Shown: positions 10,712-19,543, counted from the stretch's first letter. The stretch is DNA of 64,000 bases from Mesorhizobium sp. M8A.F.Ca.ET.218.01.1.1 (GCF_004791165.1 NZ_SRUZ01000005.1:310001-374000); one strand, 5' to 3'. Translations and numbers: made by a program. Notes: generated from the letters alone by a model not told the origin.

Positions 10712-10740
10712 GGCAATTGTCAATCGTGTTGACAATTGCC
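10712..10740. promoter_or_regulatory. Perfect inverted repeat over divergent promoters of mtnK and the ABC operon
   Basis: Twelve-base arms GGCAATTGTCAA and TTGACAATTGCC flank a 5-base spacer. Each arm carries a consensus -35 TTGACA. On the minus strand, TTGACA (10723-10718) is followed after 17 bases by TAGCTT, pointing at mtnK. On the plus strand, TTGACA (10729-10734) points at the ABC operon, with a weak CATAGC or ATAGCG as -10. A repressor bound here would cover both -35 boxes. Confidence 0.65.
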
Positions 10741-10776
10741 GATATTGACCATAGCGTCGTCGTCAGGGAGGAACGC

Positions 10777-12288
10777 ATGATCGGCAATGCCGTGTTCCGC
10801 GTAGAGGGACTGAGGAAATCCTTTGGCCGCAACGAGGTGCTTGGCGGCATCGCGCTGGACCTCCATGCCGGCGAAGTGACGGTGCTGATGGGCGCCAACG
10901 GCGCCGGCAAATCCACCCTCGTCAAGATCGTCAGCGGCGTCTACGAGCGTGGCGGCGGCACCATGACGCTCGCCGGTCAGGACTTCGCACCGAACACGCC
11001 GGCGGAAGCGATCCGCGCCGGCGTCGTTACCGTGCACCAGAACATCAATGACGGTGTTGTCGCCGACCTCGATGTCGCCACCAATCTCACGCTCGACAGG
11101 CTGAGCGGCAAAGGCGTGCCGACCCTGTTCAACCCCGTCCGCGTGCGCCGCGAAGCCAAGGCGGTCGCCGATCGCATGGGGTTGGCCATCGATCTCAAGG
11201 CACGCGTCAGCGATCTGTCGCTGGCCGACCGCCAGATGGTGGCGATTGCCCGAGCGCTGGCGCACCAGCCGAAAGTGCTGATCCTCGATGAGCCGACCTC
11301 ATCGCTCTCCAGTGCCGAAGCCGACAGGCTGTTCGCGCTAGTCGACCGGCTGCGCGAGCAAGGCGTGGCGATCCTCTATATCTCGCACCGCATGTCGGAT
11401 ATCAGGCGGCTCGCCGACCGCATCGTCTCGATGCGCGATGGTGTCGTCTCGGGCGCCTTCGACACCAAGCCGCTCGACTATGAAGGCGCGGTCAACGCCA
11501 TGCTCGGCCGCAAGATCCATCTCGACCAGATCGTCGCCAGGAGTTCGGCCAGGGCGGTCCTGACCATCGAGGGGCTGCGCATCGCGCAGGGTGCCCGGCC
11601 GATCTCGCTGACGCTTGGCGATGGCGAGGTCGTCGCCATCACCGGCCTCGTTGGCGTCGGCAAGACCGCTCTTGCCGAAACGTTGTTCGGTGTGCGCCGG
11701 CCGCTCGCCGGCACCATGACGATGAACGGCAAGCCTTACGCGCCGCGCTCGGCGGGCGACGCGATCGCCGCCGGCGTGTTTCTCGTCGCCAAGGATCGCG
11801 CCAGCAGCGGCATCATCGGTGGCTTCAACATCGAGCGCAATGTCAGCCTGCCTTTCCTGAAGCGTATGTCGAATTTCAGCGTGCTCAAACGCCGCCTCGA
11901 ACGCGCCACCGCGCGCCGGCAGATCGAGCAACTCGGCATCGTCTGCCGCTCGGAGAAGGACCAGATGTCGGCGCTGTCCGGCGGCAACCAGCAAAAGGTG
12001 ATGGTCGCCCGCTGGATGGCGCAGAATGCCGCGCTGTTCATCCTCGATGAGCCGTTCCAAGGCGTCGACATTTCGGCAAGGCGCGACATCGCCGCCAAGC
12101 TGAGGGCAAGCGCCAATGGCCGTGCCACGCTCTTGTTCGTCACCGAACTCGACGAAGCGCTGGAGACGGCCGATCGCATCCTGGTGATGTCGGAGCATAC
12201 GATCGTCGGCGAACACCGCAATGCCGATGTCGACCTCGACCGCCTTTTGGCCGAGGTCGCCGGCGGACCGCTGCACAGCGCTGCCTGA
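10777..12288 (+). CDS. Sugar ABC transporter ATPase (probable methylthioribose/deoxyribose importer)
   Basis: A 503-residue RbsA-like double ATPase. Half one has Walker A MGANGAGKST, LSLADRQMVAIARALAH and LILDEPTSSLSS. Half two has the divergent loop GLVGVGKTALAE, then SALSGGNQQKVMVARWMAQ and FILDEPFQGVDIS. ATG at 10777 is preceded by AGGGAGGA; the frame is open to 10717, but that part lies inside the operator. It is the first gene of an ATPase-permease-binding protein operon divergent from mtnK-mtnA. This suggests the imported ligand is the substrate of MtnK, a pentose modified at C5. Confidence 0.88.
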   Translation: MIGNAVFRVEGLRKSFGRNEVLGGIALDLHAGEVTVLMGANGAGKSTLVKIVSGVYERGGGTMTLAGQDFAPNTPAEAIRAGVVTVHQNINDGVVADLDVATNLTLDRLSGKGVPTLFNPVRVRREAKAVADRMGLAIDLKARVSDLSLADRQMVAIARALAHQPKVLILDEPTSSLSSAEADRLFALVDRLREQGVAILYISHRMSDIRRLADRIVSMRDGVVSGAFDTKPLDYEGAVNAMLGRKIHLDQIVARSSARAVLTIEGLRIAQGARPISLTLGDGEVVAITGLVGVGKTALAETLFGVRRPLAGTMTMNGKPYAPRSAGDAIAAGVFLVAKDRASSGIIGGFNIERNVSLPFLKRMSNFSVLKRRLERATARRQIEQLGIVCRSEKDQMSALSGGNQQKVMVARWMAQNAALFILDEPFQGVDISARRDIAAKLRASANGRATLLFVTELDEALETADRILVMSEHTIVGEHRNADVDLDRLLAEVAGGPLHSAA

Positions 12289-12300
12289 GGGTGGCGGTGA

Positions 12301-13365
12301 ATGGAATTGGAATGGAGAGACCATGGGTTGGAGTTGGGTAAAAACGGCAGCGGCGCTGGGGTGCGCCGAATGACGCTGCGCGACTATGCCATCCGCTATG
12401 GGTTCATCGTGCTGCTGTTCGGATTGGTCGCCTATTTCGCGATCGCCGCCGACGGGTTCGTCTCGCCGCAAAGTGCCGTCTTCATCTTCCAGTCGGTCGC
12501 CATCACCGGCGTGCTGGCGCTCGGCGTTACCGCCACGCTGGTTGTCGGCGGCTTCGACCTGTCGATAGGCTCGGTCGCGACCTCGGCCATGATGGCGGCG
12601 GCCTATGTCATGGTGGTGCTGGAACAGAACGCCGTCGTGGCGGTCATCGTCTGCCTGTTGATCGGCGCCCTTGTCGGCCTGATCAATGGCTGGCTGATCG
12701 TCTACATGCGCGTGCCGGACCTCTTGGCGACGCTCGGCATGATGTTCCTGCTGGTCGGCCTGCAGCGCATCCCGACCGAGGGCCGCTCGATCGCCACGGG
12801 CATGACCATGCCCGACGGCTCGGTCGCCAACGGCAAATTCTCCGATGCCTTCCTGGCGCTCGGCCGCCACCGCTTCGATTTCTTCATCCCGAACCTCATT
12901 CCGGTGTCGGTCGTCGTGCTTCTGGTGCTGGCGGTGTTGATCTGGTTCTTCCTCGAATACACCCGCTTCGGTCGTATGATGTATGCGGTCGGCTCCAATG
13001 AGCGCGCCGCCGAACTCGCCGGCGCGCCTGTCAAGGCATACAAGATCTGGGCCTACGTTATTTCAGGAGTTTTTGCCTCGATCGGGGGCATTTTGCTCGC
13101 CGCCCGGCTTGGACGCGGCGACATCGCCTCGGGTAATAATCTGCTGCTCGATGCGGTTGCCGCGGCGCTGATCGGCTACGCGGTGCTCGGCGCCGCCAAG
13201 CCGAACGCCTTCGGCACCGCCATCGGCGCGCTGTTCGTCGGCATCTTGCTGCAAGGCCTGACGATGATGAACGCGCCCTACTACACGCAGGATTTCGTCA
13301 AGGGCGTGGTTCTGGTCGTCGCCCTTGTCTTCACCTTTGCCCTTTCGGGCAGGGGCAGGGGCTAG
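12301..13365 (+). CDS. Sugar ABC transporter permease, RbsC family
   Basis: A 354-residue membrane protein with about ten hydrophobic segments. It has the RbsC signatures VVGGFDLSIGSVATS near residue 80, YTRFGRMMYAVGSNERAAELAG near 220 and DAVAAALIGYAVLGAAKPNAFGTAIG near 280. It follows the ATPase by 12 bases. The first 23 residues are polar and unusual; a second in-frame ATG at 12370 (MTLRDYAIRYG) may be the true start. GAGGGTGGCGGTGA before 12301 slightly favours the longer form. Confidence 0.86.
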   Translation: MELEWRDHGLELGKNGSGAGVRRMTLRDYAIRYGFIVLLFGLVAYFAIAADGFVSPQSAVFIFQSVAITGVLALGVTATLVVGGFDLSIGSVATSAMMAAAYVMVVLEQNAVVAVIVCLLIGALVGLINGWLIVYMRVPDLLATLGMMFLLVGLQRIPTEGRSIATGMTMPDGSVANGKFSDAFLALGRHRFDFFIPNLIPVSVVVLLVLAVLIWFFLEYTRFGRMMYAVGSNERAAELAGAPVKAYKIWAYVISGVFASIGGILLAARLGRGDIASGNNLLLDAVAAALIGYAVLGAAKPNAFGTAIGALFVGILLQGLTMMNAPYYTQDFVKGVVLVVALVFTFALSGRGRG

Positions 13366-13414
13366 CATTCGGCCGGACAGGATTTTGGGTTCAACAAAAG
13401 TGGAGGAAAACAAG

Positions 13415-14464
13415 GTGAACATCACAAGAAGAGTTCTGGGGAAAGTGGCGCTCGGGCTGGCCGGCGCAACCATGCTGATGCAGGGGGCATTTGCCGCGGA
13501 CAAGCCGGCGCCGTTCGACAAGCCCGGCGTCAAGATCGCGCTGGTGCGTTATCTCTCGACCGGCGACTTCTTCCAGGCCTATCTCTCGGGCGTCGAGGCG
13601 CAGTCGAAGGCGCTTGGCATCGACCTTCGCGTGCTCGACAGCCGCCAGGACGCCGCGCTTCAGTCCGACATGGTTGATCAGGCCATCGCGCTCGGCGTGC
13701 AGGGCATCATCATCCAGCACGGCCTGACGGAATCGATGAAGGACGCCGCCCAGCGTGCCGTCGACGCCGGCATCAAGGTGGTGGCTTTCGACGTTAATGT
13801 CGAAAACCCCAAGATCCCGCAAGTCGAACAGTCGGACAAGGACCTGGCGCGGCTGGCGCTCGAGCAGGCGGTCAAGGACAATGGCGAAAGCTGGAACGCC
13901 GGCTACGTCTATGTCGCCGGCATTGCGCCGCTCGACCGCCGTAACGAAACCTGGGTCGACGTGAAGAAGAAATATGCCGGCATCAAGGAAGCCGCCATGT
14001 TCGGCACGCTCGACAACCCGATCGCCAACTCCGTCGCCAACCAGGCGCGCTCGGTGCTGTCGGCGCACCCCGACATCAACGTGATGTTCGCCCCCTATGA
14101 CGAATTCGCCAAGGGCGTGAAGATCGCCGTCGACGAAGCGGGCCTGAACAAGAAGATCAAGATCTATTCGGCCGACATTTCGACGTCCGACATCGCTGCG
14201 ATGCGTGAGCCCGATAGTGCCTGGGCCGCGACCGCGGCGACCAACCCGGCCGTCGTCGGCCAGGTCTCGGTGCGCGCGCTGGCGCAACTGCTCGCCGGCG
14301 AAGATCCCGGCCACAACGTCATCGTGCCGCCGACGCTGATCACGCAGAAGGAGCTGATCGACAAGGACATCAAGAACATGGAAGACCTGTCGGCCAAGCT
14401 GCCACAGTTCGCCCATGCCGACGTCGCCATGCCCGCCTGGATGCCGAACCCGAACGCGAAGTAA
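13415..14464 (+). CDS. Sugar ABC transporter substrate-binding protein
   Basis: A 349-residue periplasmic sugar-binding protein (Peripla_BP_4). The GTG at 13415 is chosen because GGAGG lies 8 bases upstream and a clean Sec signal peptide follows (NITRRVLGKVALGLAGATMLMQGAFAA). Landmarks are VKIALVRYLSTGDFFQAYLSGVEAQSK, DMVDQAIALGVQGIIIQHG and VMFAPYDEFAKGVKIAVDEAG. Last gene of the importer operon, closed by a strong terminator. The ligand is inferred to be methylthioribose, 5-deoxyribose or a related nucleoside-derived sugar, because the flanking genes phosphorylate, isomerise and cleave such a sugar. Confidence 0.87.
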   Translation: MNITRRVLGKVALGLAGATMLMQGAFAADKPAPFDKPGVKIALVRYLSTGDFFQAYLSGVEAQSKALGIDLRVLDSRQDAALQSDMVDQAIALGVQGIIIQHGLTESMKDAAQRAVDAGIKVVAFDVNVENPKIPQVEQSDKDLARLALEQAVKDNGESWNAGYVYVAGIAPLDRRNETWVDVKKKYAGIKEAAMFGTLDNPIANSVANQARSVLSAHPDINVMFAPYDEFAKGVKIAVDEAGLNKKIKIYSADISTSDIAAMREPDSAWAATAATNPAVVGQVSVRALAQLLAGEDPGHNVIVPPTLITQKELIDKDIKNMEDLSAKLPQFAHADVAMPAWMPNPNAK

Positions 14465-14485
14465 GGCTCGCCAGTACAGGACGGA

Positions 14486-14511
14486 AAAGGGCGGCCCGTG
14501 AGCCGCCCTTT
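14486..14511. terminator. Bidirectional rho-independent terminator
   Basis: AAAGGGCGGC and GCCGCCCTTT form a perfect 10-bp stem with a 6-base loop, followed by more T on the plus strand and by the matching run on the minus strand. It lies between the convergent binding-protein and aldolase genes and can serve both. Confidence 0.88.
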
Positions 14512-14532
14512 TTGTTGCCTGTCGGGAGATGC

Positions 14533-16587
14533 CTAGCGCAGCGCCGCGGCGATATTGCCGCCGTCGACCGTCGTCACATCGGCGGTGGTGCGATCGGCCA
14601 GTGCGTGATGCAGGAAGGCCTGCGCCACGTCCTGCGCCGTCACCTCCTGGCCGAGCAGATTGCCGGACATGTATTCCTGCTCGGACACGCCGCGCGCGCC
14701 CGAGCGGCTGGCGATCATGGCGTCGGTCAAAAGGCCGGAGCGGATGCGGTCGGCATTGACGGCATTAGAACGGATGCCATGGGCGCCGTAGTCGAGCGCG
14801 TATTGCCTGGACAGGAACAGCGTCGCCGCTTTCGGCACGCCATAAGCGCCGAATTTCGGGCCCGGATTGACCGCCTGCTTGGAGGTGTTGAACAACAGCG
14901 CGCCGCCGGTGCCCTGTTCCAGCATGATGCGCACGGCGTTCTGCGCCGCCGACTGGTGGGCGAAGAAATTGAGCTCGAAGCTCTTGCGCAGCAGCGCATC
15001 GTCAAGCTCGCCGATGCGGCCTTCCCAGGCGGCGCCCGCATTGGACACCAATATGTCGACGCCGCCGAAGACGGCGACCGCCTTGTCGAAGGCGGCACGC
15101 ATCTGGGCCGGGTCGGTGATGTCGGCGCCAACACCGATCGAATTGTTGCCAGCTTGTTTGGCGGCATTGGCGGCCTTTTCGGCGTCGAGATCGACAACGA
15201 CGGCATGAGCGCCATTGTCGGCGAACAGTTTTGCGGTCGCCGCACCGATCGCGCCGGCGCCGCCGGTGATCAGCACCACCTGTCCGGTCAGCGGCTTCGG
15301 CTTGTTGGAGGCGAGCTTGGCCTGTTCCAGCGACCAGTATTCGAGTGGGAACAGGTCCGCCTTGGACAACGGGTGGAAACGCCCGACCGCCTCGGCGCCG
15401 CGCGCGGCCTCGATCCACATTTCGCCGACGTCCGATGCGATCCTGGCATCCTTCAGCGTGCGGCCATGACCGAACATGCCGAGCCCCGGCACCAGCGTCA
15501 GTCGCGGCATGGGATCGAGCATGGTGCGCTTGACGTCGTCGAGCGCGTCATTGGTCTCGAAATAGGCGCGGTAATCGCTGACGAAGGCATCGACATGGCT
15601 CTTGATGACGGCCTTGTAGTCGCCGGCCTTGTCGGCATCGGGCGCCGGCACGGCCATCGGTCCGGTCTTGATGCGGATCGACAGATCCGGCGTCGACACG
15701 CCACGCCCGGCATAGTCGGCGATCTCAGCCGAATTGATGAAGTCGACGATCGCGTCGGAGGTGCGGAAATCGCTGATCATGCGGTCGAAGCGGCCTTCGC
15801 CGCGTCGCGCCGCGACAGCGCCGCGCAGCATGGGCGCGATGGAAGCCGGCATCGCCAGCCTTGCCGGCAATGCTGCCTTTGCCGCCTTGGGCTTGGCATG
15901 CTTGGCCACATAGTCTTCGGCGACGTTCACATAGTGGATCATCCGGTCGTAGGCCTGCCTGGCATCGTCGCCGAAGGTGAAGATGCCGTGCTTGTCGAGG
16001 ATCAGGCCTTCTACCGTTGGGTCGGCGTCGAAGACATCGGCCGCCGCCTTGGCGAGATCGAAGCCCGGCATGATGTAGGGCACGTAGCCCATTTTTGCTC
16101 CGAACACCTTTGCCACCAGCGGCTTGCTGTCTTCCTGGTCGACAATGGCCAGGATGGCGGTCGAGTGGGTGTGATCGACGAACTTGTGCGGCAGGAAGGC
16201 ATGCAGCAGCGTCTCGACCGAGGGGTTGGGCGAGGCGGGGTCGATCAGGTTTGCCCGCTGCAGCGCGACCATGTCCTCGTCGGAAAGCCTGTCCAGCTTG
16301 CGCGCCTTGAGCAGCGCGCCCATCTTGACGGCGGGCAGGCCCTGCGGCTCGATGACGGCCATGTCCCAGCCGCTGCCCTTGACGCACAGCACGTCCCACT
16401 CGTCGCCGACGAGGTCGGTCGCCTTGATCTTGCAGGAGGTGTTGCCGCCGCCATGCAGGACCAGCTGTGGCACGCCGCCTAGAAGCCGCGTCGTGTAGAC
16501 ACGCAAGGCGAGGTCGCGGCCGACGCCCTTCTTCGCATAGTCGGCAACGAGTTTTTCGGCCGCGTCGTCGTTCCACAGGTTCTTCAT
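14533..16587 (-). CDS. Bifunctional class II aldolase / short-chain dehydrogenase
   Basis: A 684-residue fusion. Residues about 1-380 are a class II (zinc) aldolase-like part: LHGGGNTSCKIKA, VKGSGWDMAVIE, the metal motif DHTHSTA and KHGIFTFGDDARQAYDRMI. Residues about 425-684 are an SDR domain with the GxxxGxG motif ITGGAGAIGAATAKLF and active-site YGVPK. This is the architecture of rhizobial rhamnulose-1-phosphate aldolase/lactaldehyde dehydrogenase. Here, with mtnK, mtnA and an importer but no rhamnose genes, it most likely cleaves methylthioribulose-1-phosphate (or 5-deoxyribulose-1-phosphate) to DHAP and an aldehyde, which the SDR part then oxidises or reduces. The function is inference; the fold is secure. 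Confidence 0.82.
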   Translation of the reverse strand: MKNLWNDDAAEKLVADYAKKGVGRDLALRVYTTRLLGGVPQLVLHGGGNTSCKIKATDLVGDEWDVLCVKGSGWDMAVIEPQGLPAVKMGALLKARKLDRLSDEDMVALQRANLIDPASPNPSVETLLHAFLPHKFVDHTHSTAILAIVDQEDSKPLVAKVFGAKMGYVPYIMPGFDLAKAAADVFDADPTVEGLILDKHGIFTFGDDARQAYDRMIHYVNVAEDYVAKHAKPKAAKAALPARLAMPASIAPMLRGAVAARRGEGRFDRMISDFRTSDAIVDFINSAEIADYAGRGVSTPDLSIRIKTGPMAVPAPDADKAGDYKAVIKSHVDAFVSDYRAYFETNDALDDVKRTMLDPMPRLTLVPGLGMFGHGRTLKDARIASDVGEMWIEAARGAEAVGRFHPLSKADLFPLEYWSLEQAKLASNKPKPLTGQVVLITGGAGAIGAATAKLFADNGAHAVVVDLDAEKAANAAKQAGNNSIGVGADITDPAQMRAAFDKAVAVFGGVDILVSNAGAAWEGRIGELDDALLRKSFELNFFAHQSAAQNAVRIMLEQGTGGALLFNTSKQAVNPGPKFGAYGVPKAATLFLSRQYALDYGAHGIRSNAVNADRIRSGLLTDAMIASRSGARGVSEQEYMSGNLLGQEVTAQDVAQAFLHHALADRTTADVTTVDGGNIAAALR

Positions 16588-16674
16588 GTTCGCTTCGTCC
16601 AGTTGCTGTCTTTAGGTGGTGAAACAGGAATGCCGCGACGCCTTGATGACAATGCGTCGGCAAAGGGTTTATTT

Positions 16675-17640
16675 TCAGGATGCCTTTTCTGCTGACGCTC
16701 CGGCATGATCGAGCAGCCGTTGCGCCATATGCGCGCCGACCACCAGATGCGTGCAAAGGCCGCCGGCGATGGCTGCGAGCAGCGGCTCGAACTTGCTGTC
16801 CTCCTGCACGACCATCAGCCGCTTCCCGATGACGCGCAGCGAAGCAAGCCCCGCCGAGATGACCCGCCGGTTGTAGCTGCAGTCGAGCAACTCGCCACCG
16901 GCATCGATGATCTGCCCGGCGATGACACCGGCCGCACCTTCCTTGCGCAGTGCCGCCATCTCGGCTGCCGTCAGCGCGCCACACTTCACCAGATGGCTGT
17001 CGGCATCGACCGCGCCGATGGAGTAGAGCGCAAGATCGCAGTCGCTGATCCCAGCAAGCTGGTCGCGGATCACCGGCTCGGCGCGCAGGCCTTGCGCCAG
17101 TGCCTCGGTCGATAGCACCAGGGGTGCGTAGAAGTTGAGGCCCTTGGCGTTGAGCCGACGCGCGATTTCCATCGTGCACTGGTCGGGCCGGTAGGAGTAG
17201 GGCGCGCCGAGATTGCCGCAGAGCTGCACCACGGTGACGTCCTGCAGGTCGGCATAGGACATGATGTCGGCGATGGTGTAGACGGTGCGGCCCCAGGCAA
17301 CGCCGATGCGGTCGCCTTTCCTGACGAGTTCCAGGAACACGCTTGCCGCCAGCACCGCGATATCGGTCGACGGGTCGGCGAGATAGGCGTTTTCAGGCGC
17401 GATCCAGACGGCGTCGAGCTTCAGGGCGTCTTCCAGCCTGCGCGCCATGACGTCGTCGGTGAAGAGCTGCGTCGAGGTCGAGATGTTGACGATGCCAGTC
17501 TCGCGCGCCTTGCGCAGATACATGGCGACGGAGGCGCGCGAAATGTTGAGCTGATTGGCCACTTCGTCCTGCCGAAGCCCATGGGCATAGTAAAGCCAGG
17601 CCGCCTTGTGAATGAGCTGTTCTGCCGGTCGGATCGCCAT
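16675..17640 (-). CDS. SorC-family (DeoR-like) sugar-responsive transcriptional regulator
   Basis: A 321-residue regulator. The N-terminal helix-turn-helix is YYAHGLRQDEVANQLNISRA (about residues 17-36) and the rest is a SorC sugar-phosphate-binding domain (VRKGDRIGVAWGRTVYTIAD, GAAGVIAGQIIDAGGELLD). ATG at 17640 follows AAGGAGGTGGC, a near-perfect ribosome-binding site. It is transcribed toward the aldolase gene, 87 bases away, and may form an operon with it. It probably controls the whole salvage locus in response to a phosphorylated sugar such as methylthioribulose-1-phosphate. Possible own operators lie just upstream. Confidence 0.88.
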   Translation of the reverse strand: MAIRPAEQLIHKAAWLYYAHGLRQDEVANQLNISRASVAMYLRKARETGIVNISTSTQLFTDDVMARRLEDALKLDAVWIAPENAYLADPSTDIAVLAASVFLELVRKGDRIGVAWGRTVYTIADIMSYADLQDVTVVQLCGNLGAPYSYRPDQCTMEIARRLNAKGLNFYAPLVLSTEALAQGLRAEPVIRDQLAGISDCDLALYSIGAVDADSHLVKCGALTAAEMAALRKEGAAGVIAGQIIDAGGELLDCSYNRRVISAGLASLRVIGKRLMVVQEDSKFEPLLAAIAGGLCTHLVVGAHMAQRLLDHAGASAEKAS

Positions 17641-17654
17641 GCCACCTCCTTGGC

Positions 17655-17685
17655 TGACAATAGTCACGGCTCTCGACAAAAGTCA
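17655..17685. promoter_or_regulatory. Direct repeat, possible SorC regulator binding site
   Basis: TGACAATAGTCA (17655-17666, itself a TGAC-N4-GTCA dyad) and CGACAAAAGTCA (17674-17685) match at 10 of 12 positions and are 19 bases apart. They lie immediately upstream of the regulator's ribosome-binding site. The TGACAAT core is shared with the arms of the inverted repeat at 10712-10740. Confidence 0.45.
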
Positions 17686-17842
17686 AATTTGGATCGACAG
17701 GAAGCGATCTTCTGCCGCCGCGGCTCGATGGAGATCACCATTCCAGCAAGTCGCCGCAGCATAGCATTTTCAGCCATCCAGGGGGATAGCGTGACGACGA
17801 ACCTGGGGTTAGAAAGCTCGAAAAGACTTTGGGGAGGATGGG

Positions 17843-19483
17843 ATGGCCAATCCCTACGAACAGGATCTAGACAGGAACGCCGCCAACCACCAGCCGTTGA
17901 CGCCGCTCACCTATCTGGAGCGCGCGGCTAAAACCTATCCCGACCATATTGCCATCATTCACGGCAGGCAGCGCATCAGCTACCGCGCCTTCTGGCGCCG
18001 CTCCCTGAAGCTCGCCTCGGCGCTGCACAGGCACGGCATCGGCAAGGGCGATACGGTGACGGTCATGCTGTCGAACACGCCGCCGATGCTGGAGGCGCAT
18101 TTCGGCGTGCCGATGACCAAGGCCGTGCTGCATTCGCTCAACACGCGCCTCGATGCCGCGGTCATCGCCTTCCAGCTCGACCACGCCGAGACCAAGGTGC
18201 TGATCGTCGACCGCGAGTTTTCCGGGGTCGTGCGAGAAGCGCTCGGTCTGGCCAAGGTCAAGCCGCTGGTCATCGACTACGACGATCCCGATTACGCCGC
18301 TGATGCGCCCTACCCGAAAGGCGAGCGGGTCGGCACGGTGGACTACGAGGCCTTTGTCGCCAATGGCGACGAGGAGTTCGCCTGGTCGATGCCCGACGAC
18401 GAATGGGATGCCATCTCGCTCAACTACACGTCGGGCACGACAGGCAATCCCAAGGGCGTCGTCTATCACCACCGTGGTGCTGCCCTGATGGCCTACACCA
18501 ACACCATCCATGCCGGCATGGCCAAGCACGCCGTCTATCTCTGGACCTTGCCGATGTTCCACTGCAATGGCTGGTGTTTTCCCTGGACGCTGGCCGTCCA
18601 GGCCGGCACGCATGTCTGCCTGCGCTGGGTGCGGCCGAAGCCGATCTACGACGCCATTGCCGACCATGGCGTCACGCATCTGTGCGGGGCGCCGGTCGTC
18701 ATGTCGGTGCTGATCAACGCCAGGGATGAGGACAAGCGCGCGTTTGCGCAGACGGTCACCTTCAACACGGCTGCCGCGCCGCCGCCCGAAGCCGTGCTGT
18801 CGGGCATGGCCGATGCCGGCTTCGCCGTCACCCATCTCTACGGGTTGACCGAGACCTACGGTCCGGCTGTCGTCAACGAATGGCATAATGGCTGGGACGC
18901 ACTCGACAAAGGGGCGAGGGCGGGCAAGAAGGCACGGCAGGGCGTGCGCTATGCCGCGCTCGAAGGCCTGACGGTGATGGATCCCGAAACCATGGCTGAA
19001 ACGCCCGCCGACGGCGAAACCATCGGCGAGGTCATGTTCCGCGGCAACATCGTCATGAAGGGTTACCTGAAGAACCGCAAGGCAACGGACGAGGCTTTCG
19101 CCGGCGGCTGGTTCCACTCGGGCGATCTCGGCGTCATGCATCCCGACGGCTACATCCAGCTCAAGGACCGCTCGAAGGACATCATCATCTCCGGTGGCGA
19201 GAACATTTCCTCGATCGAGGTCGAGGACGCGCTCTACAAGCATCCCGCCGTGACCTCCTGCGGCGTCGTCGCACGCCATGACGACAAGTGGGGCGAGGTG
19301 CCTGTCGCCTATGTCGAGCTGAAGCCGGGCAAGGAGGCGAGCGAGGCCGAGATGATCGAGCACTGCCGGATGTTGCTCGCCCGCTTCAAGGTGCCAAAGG
19401 CGGTGATCTTCGCCGAAATACCGAAGACCTCGACCGGCAAGATCCAGAAATTCCGGCTGCGGGAAATGGCCAAGCTCGCCTGA
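17843..19483 (+). CDS. Acyl-CoA synthetase (AMP-forming, class I adenylate-forming enzyme)
   Basis: A 546-residue ligase that activates a carboxylic acid as acyl-AMP and then acyl-CoA. Motifs are the phosphate loop YTSGTTGNPKG near residue 197, YGLTETYG near 335, GWFHSGDLGVMHPDGYIQLKDRSKD near 425 and the catalytic-lysine region KTSTGKIQKFRL near the C-terminus. It resembles the medium-chain and 3-methylmercaptopropionyl-CoA ligase branch by overall sequence feel, but I cannot set the substrate. ATG at 17843 follows GGGGAGGATGGG. It stands alone on the plus strand next to the salvage locus; any link to methylthio-acid metabolism is speculation. Confidence 0.85.
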   Translation: MANPYEQDLDRNAANHQPLTPLTYLERAAKTYPDHIAIIHGRQRISYRAFWRRSLKLASALHRHGIGKGDTVTVMLSNTPPMLEAHFGVPMTKAVLHSLNTRLDAAVIAFQLDHAETKVLIVDREFSGVVREALGLAKVKPLVIDYDDPDYAADAPYPKGERVGTVDYEAFVANGDEEFAWSMPDDEWDAISLNYTSGTTGNPKGVVYHHRGAALMAYTNTIHAGMAKHAVYLWTLPMFHCNGWCFPWTLAVQAGTHVCLRWVRPKPIYDAIADHGVTHLCGAPVVMSVLINARDEDKRAFAQTVTFNTAAAPPPEAVLSGMADAGFAVTHLYGLTETYGPAVVNEWHNGWDALDKGARAGKKARQGVRYAALEGLTVMDPETMAETPADGETIGEVMFRGNIVMKGYLKNRKATDEAFAGGWFHSGDLGVMHPDGYIQLKDRSKDIIISGGENISSIEVEDALYKHPAVTSCGVVARHDDKWGEVPVAYVELKPGKEASEAEMIEHCRMLLARFKVPKAVIFAEIPKTSTGKIQKFRLREMAKLA

Positions 19484-19543
19484 GCCCTCCGTGGGCCTTT
19501 TCGAGAGAATTATTTTCAGAGGCCCGCATCCTGGGGGCGTCTT

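Noticed and set aside
14512..16482. Long plus-strand open frame (about 656 codons) opposite the aldolase/SDR gene
   Set aside because: It is an antisense shadow caused by high GC. The minus-strand protein has clear aldolase and SDR motifs; the plus-strand translation is rich in Arg, Gly and His without any domain.
14533..16587. Calling the fused aldolase a rhamnose-pathway RhaD
   Set aside because: The architecture fits, but there is no rhamnose isomerase, mutarotase or kinase nearby, while mtnK and mtnA are. Rhamnose use is kept only as the refuting alternative.
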